A DNA stretch of 54,057 nucleotides, from positions 1 to 54,057 of the forward strand of contig JAFQEK010000133.1 in NCBI GenBank assembly GCA_017399025.1. Reading direction: 5' to 3'. Positions 51,294-54,057 of the stretch are shown piece after piece. The position numbers and the translations under genes are program-made. The stretch's first letter is position 1. Every line of letters begins with the position of its first letter. The stretch comes from Clostridia bacterium (GTDB taxonomy: Bacteria > Bacillota > Clostridia > Oscillospirales > CAG-272). The notes under the pieces are model-generated. The model was not told the DNA's origin and searched no databases. It saw only the letters and a program-made list of their open reading frames with translations.

Positions 51294-54057
51294 ATGATAC
51301 GGTTTATTTACGGAAAATCCGGATCGGGAAAAACGGATGCTGTTTTTTCGGAAATGGAACGATCGGAGAACAGAGTTTTTTTGCTTGTTCCCGACAGAGA
51401 AGCCGTTGCGGCGGAAAGCCGTACGGCAGAACTGAAAAATGCGCAAAACGCGGATGTTCTGACATTCGGACGTCTTTGCAACTATATTTTCCGCCGATAC
51501 GGCGGTCTTTGTGTGGACTATATCGGCGCGGGTGCAAAAAAATTGATGATGCGCAACGTGATGAAAATGCTTTCGCCTGCATTGAAGGAATACGGGGAGA
51601 TCGGTCATTTCGGCATTTTCGAAAAAATGACGGAGCTCAGAACGAATTGTTATCACGATAAGATCACGCCCTGCGATCTGGAGTCTGCTGGAAACGCAAT
51701 CGGAGACGCAACGCCGCTCGGTGCGAAGGCTGCCGATCTCGGTCTGATTTTTTCAGCGTTTGATGCAGAGGTGGCTTCCCGTTTTGAAGATCCGGATGGG
51801 ATGCTTTCAAGCGCATATGCGTTATTGCAAAAGCATGATTTTTTCAGCGGCTCGGATGTTTTTATCGATTCGTTTTCTTCTTTTTCCGCACAGCAATACG
51901 ATATTTTGGAACGTATTTTCCGTACTGCGGAAAACGTCTGGATCACGTTTCCGTTTTTGAAAGAGGAAAGAAGCGAATCGGCAGTCCATATTCTTTCGGA
52001 TACGGAACGGCGCGTAAGGAGCGCGGTTGAAAAAGCCGGAAAAACAGGAGAAATCAGAGAAACCGTTTTGCGCGGTTTTCAGCGTTATCGGAGCGAAGAG
52101 CTTGCATTTCTGGCAGAAAATATCGTAAAGAACCACCGTAGGGCAAAAGGAAAAGATTTTGTGCCGAACGATATCCGTGTGATTCGCGCCGCCAACAGCT
52201 TTGCGGAGGCGGAAGCGGTTGCGCTCGATATTTGCAGAACGGTCAGGAGCGGTGTTCGTTATCGGGATATTGCCGTTATTGTCAGAGATACCTCTGCCTA
52301 TGAGGGGATTCTGGATGCGGTTTTCCGGAAATATGAAATTCCGTTTTTTCTGTCTTCCCGTAAGGAGATACGCGAAAAACCGCTGATCAAACTGATTTTT
52401 TCTGCATATACCGTTGCGGAACGCGGTTTTCGCGGTCCGGATGTGATTGCATATATCAAAACGGGATATTCGGGTCTTAGTGCGGAGGATGCGGGTCTTT
52501 TTGAAAATTATATCATCAAATGGAATTTGCGCGGAAAGATGTTTACATCAGACGAGCAGTGGAACATGCATCCGAGAGGATACCGAGCCGATTTTACCGA
52601 AGAGGATACGGAAAAGCTGAACCGACTGGAAGAAATCCGCAGAAAGGTGATTTCTCCTCTCAAAGTCTTTGCGGCGGCGGAAAAGATTGCTTCCACCGTC
52701 AAAGAAAGAGCAACCTTACTTTTTGATTTCCTTTCGGGACTCGGCGTGCCGGCCATGCTTCTTGAAAAAGCGGAAGAAGCTTCCTCGCGCGGCGAAGCGG
52801 CGCTGGCAAACGAAACCGTTCAGCTCTGGAACGTTTTTTGCGGCGCACTGGATCAGCTGACGGCTTCTTGCGGAGAAACAGAAGCTTCTCCTTCCGAATT
52901 TTCCCAAATGCTTTCCATGGTGCTTCTGGAAACGGATATCGGTAAAATTCCGACCTCTGTAGATGAAGTAACGATTTCGGGTGCAGCGCAGAAAATTCCG
53001 GGAGAACCCCGCCGCGTTTATATCGTCGGTGCGGAGGAAGGCAAATTTCCGCAGCGTGTCAGTGAAAAAGGTCTTTTTTCAGAGCATGAAAAGCATTTGC
53101 TCAAACAGTACGGCGTGGAGATCAGCGACCGTATGGAAAGAAGCGCCGCAGAAGAAATTTATTATTTTTACAGAGCGGCAACGCTGGCATCCGAAAAACT
53201 GCATATCAGTTTTTCTCACTATAATTTTTCGGGGGATGAACAGTTCCCGTCTGTCGGTGTCAAACGGATATGCGCTTTGTTTGAAGGACTCACCGTATCG
53301 GAATTTGAGGATTCTGAACTCCGCATGTGCATAGAAGGTAAAAAGGCTTCTTTTGAAAAATCCATGTCTGCGGGCGGAAATCTCGGACGTGCTTTGCGCG
53401 AATATTACGAGTCGGATGCCGAATACGCGGACAAAATGAAATACATGAAAATGCCTTTGGGTGCGAGTAATTGTGTGCTTTCTCCCGAAAGTGCAGAGTT
53501 GCTGTTTCCGGGAAAGCTTTCCGCAAGTTATTCCCGCTTGGAACGGTTCATCAAATGCAGATTTGCTTATTTCTGCGAATACGAATTGAAACTACGCGAT
53601 GAAACCCCCGCTTCGTTCGGTGCGCCCGATATCGGAAGCTTTATGCACGGCGTTCTGGAAAAAACCGTAAAATGGATTGCAAACGGCGGAGAAGGCGATA
53701 TTTCCGAGGCTGTAAAACAGATTGCGGGAGAATATATTTCGGAGATTTTCCGTATGCCTCCGGAGCTTGTTCCGAAACGGCTTGCTCATTTGTTTGATTA
53801 TCTTTGCCGAAGCGCGGAGATTTTTGCGAAACGCATTCGTGATGAATTTGAGATTTCTTCTTTCAAACCGCGTGATTTTGAATTAACTGTGGGAAGAGAA
53901 GGGAATGCCGTTGCGCCGTTGCTTCTGGAAAGCGAGGACGTTTGCGTTGAACTTCGAGGAAAAATTGACCGTGTGGATACCTTTGAAGACGGAGACGGAA
54001 AGCTTTACGTGCGTGTCGTTGACTATAAAACGGGTTTGAAAACATTCCGGATTGAAA
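51294..54057 (+). CDS. addB: ATP-dependent helicase/nuclease subunit B, 3' end outside the window
   Basis: 921 codons are visible, open to the window edge; full AddB has about 1,100-1,160. The N-terminal P-loop 'GKSGSGKTD' (residues 7-15), the helicase-like middle 'VYIVGAEEGKFPQR', and the RecB-type nuclease region with the Fe-S cysteines ('FIKCRFAYFCEY'), 'GSFMHGVLEK' and 'VVDYKTG' are in order. AddAB processes double-strand breaks, in place of RecBCD, and recognises Chi. GGAGG precedes the ATG. addA is expected downstream. Confidence 0.93.
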   Translation, partial: MIRFIYGKSGSGKTDAVFSEMERSENRVFLLVPDREAVAAESRTAELKNAQNADVLTFGRLCNYIFRRYGGLCVDYIGAGAKKLMMRNVMKMLSPALKEYGEIGHFGIFEKMTELRTNCYHDKITPCDLESAGNAIGDATPLGAKAADLGLIFSAFDAEVASRFEDPDGMLSSAYALLQKHDFFSGSDVFIDSFSSFSAQQYDILERIFRTAENVWITFPFLKEERSESAVHILSDTERRVRSAVEKAGKTGEIRETVLRGFQRYRSEELAFLAENIVKNHRRAKGKDFVPNDIRVIRAANSFAEAEAVALDICRTVRSGVRYRDIAVIVRDTSAYEGILDAVFRKYEIPFFLSSRKEIREKPLIKLIFSAYTVAERGFRGPDVIAYIKTGYSGLSAEDAGLFENYIIKWNLRGKMFTSDEQWNMHPRGYRADFTEEDTEKLNRLEEIRRKVISPLKVFAAAEKIASTVKERATLLFDFLSGLGVPAMLLEKAEEASSRGEAALANETVQLWNVFCGALDQLTASCGETEASPSEFSQMLSMVLLETDIGKIPTSVDEVTISGAAQKIPGEPRRVYIVGAEEGKFPQRVSEKGLFSEHEKHLLKQYGVEISDRMERSAAEEIYYFYRAATLASEKLHISFSHYNFSGDEQFPSVGVKRICALFEGLTVSEFEDSELRMCIEGKKASFEKSMSAGGNLGRALREYYESDAEYADKMKYMKMPLGASNCVLSPESAELLFPGKLSASYSRLERFIKCRFAYFCEYELKLRDETPASFGAPDIGSFMHGVLEKTVKWIANGGEGDISEAVKQIAGEYISEIFRMPPELVPKRLAHLFDYLCRSAEIFAKRIRDEFEISSFKPRDFELTVGREGNAVAPLLLESEDVCVELRGKIDRVDTFEDGDGKLYVRVVDYKTGLKTFRIE

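Overview
The window reads as chromosomal DNA from a spore-forming, low-to-moderate GC Bacillota, most likely a gut or rumen clostridium. The main reasons are the gene order yhbY-nadD-yqeK-LCP-rsfS, the DUF177-rpmF-DUF512-der-plsY block, the secA/lepB/rbgA/rnhB/yraN cluster, a SpoIIQ-like peptidase behind a sigma-F-like promoter, and strong AGGAGG-type ribosome binding sites with TTGACA-N17-TATAAT promoters. No tRNA or rRNA genes were seen.

Layout. 1-5.7 kb: 3' end of yhbY, nadD, yqeK, an LCP cell-wall ligase, rsfS, a tandem intergenic repeat, leuS. 5.7-8.0 kb: an accessory patch with a membrane protein, a broken IS982-type insertion sequence, a gene remnant and other debris. 8.0-16.6 kb: small clostridial proteins, a GH39-like glycosidase, DUF177-rpmF, a DUF512 radical-SAM-like protein, der, plsY, rpsT, and two overlapping minus-strand polysaccharide deacetylases. 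16.7-29.8 kb: trmL, then a long run secA, two paralogous membrane proteins, lepB, rbgA, rnhB, yraN; then a DUF1540 protein, a metallophosphoesterase, tig, clpP and clpX. 29.8-32.1 kb: a scarred locus with a truncated XRE regulator facing a truncated gene, a LemA protein and a frameshifted membrane gene. 32.2-38.2 kb: an amino-acid permease, cysS, rimO, pgsA, a DUF1292 protein and a probable 6S RNA.

38.2-43.6 kb is the accessory, repeat-rich part: a solute-binding lipoprotein, a Ser/Thr/Glu-linker lipoprotein and a tiny lipoprotein stub, all minus strand, separated by MITE-like elements and copies of a dispersed hairpin repeat. 43.6-49.3 kb: SpoIIQ-like M23 peptidase, an atypical response regulator, and a divergent type II topoisomerase pair (parC/parE-like), all minus strand. 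49.5-54.06 kb: a queG-like reductase, an unknown coiled-coil membrane protein and an addB running off the end.

Most genes are housekeeping (aminoacyl-tRNA synthesis, ribosome assembly, secretion, proteolysis, envelope lipids). The less ordinary signals are: (1) a family of about 100-125 bp intergenic repeats (five copies) whose terminal hairpin stem changes in a compensatory way; (2) a set of non-autonomous elements sharing terminal inverted repeats with the IS982-type element; (3) a rod-like RNA with 6S architecture at 37.9-38.14 kb; (4) two lipoprotein genes with near-identical promoters and a conserved, covarying 5'-UTR hairpin; (5) a response regulator with Glu in place of the phosphoacceptor Asp, in an operon with an unusual topoisomerase.
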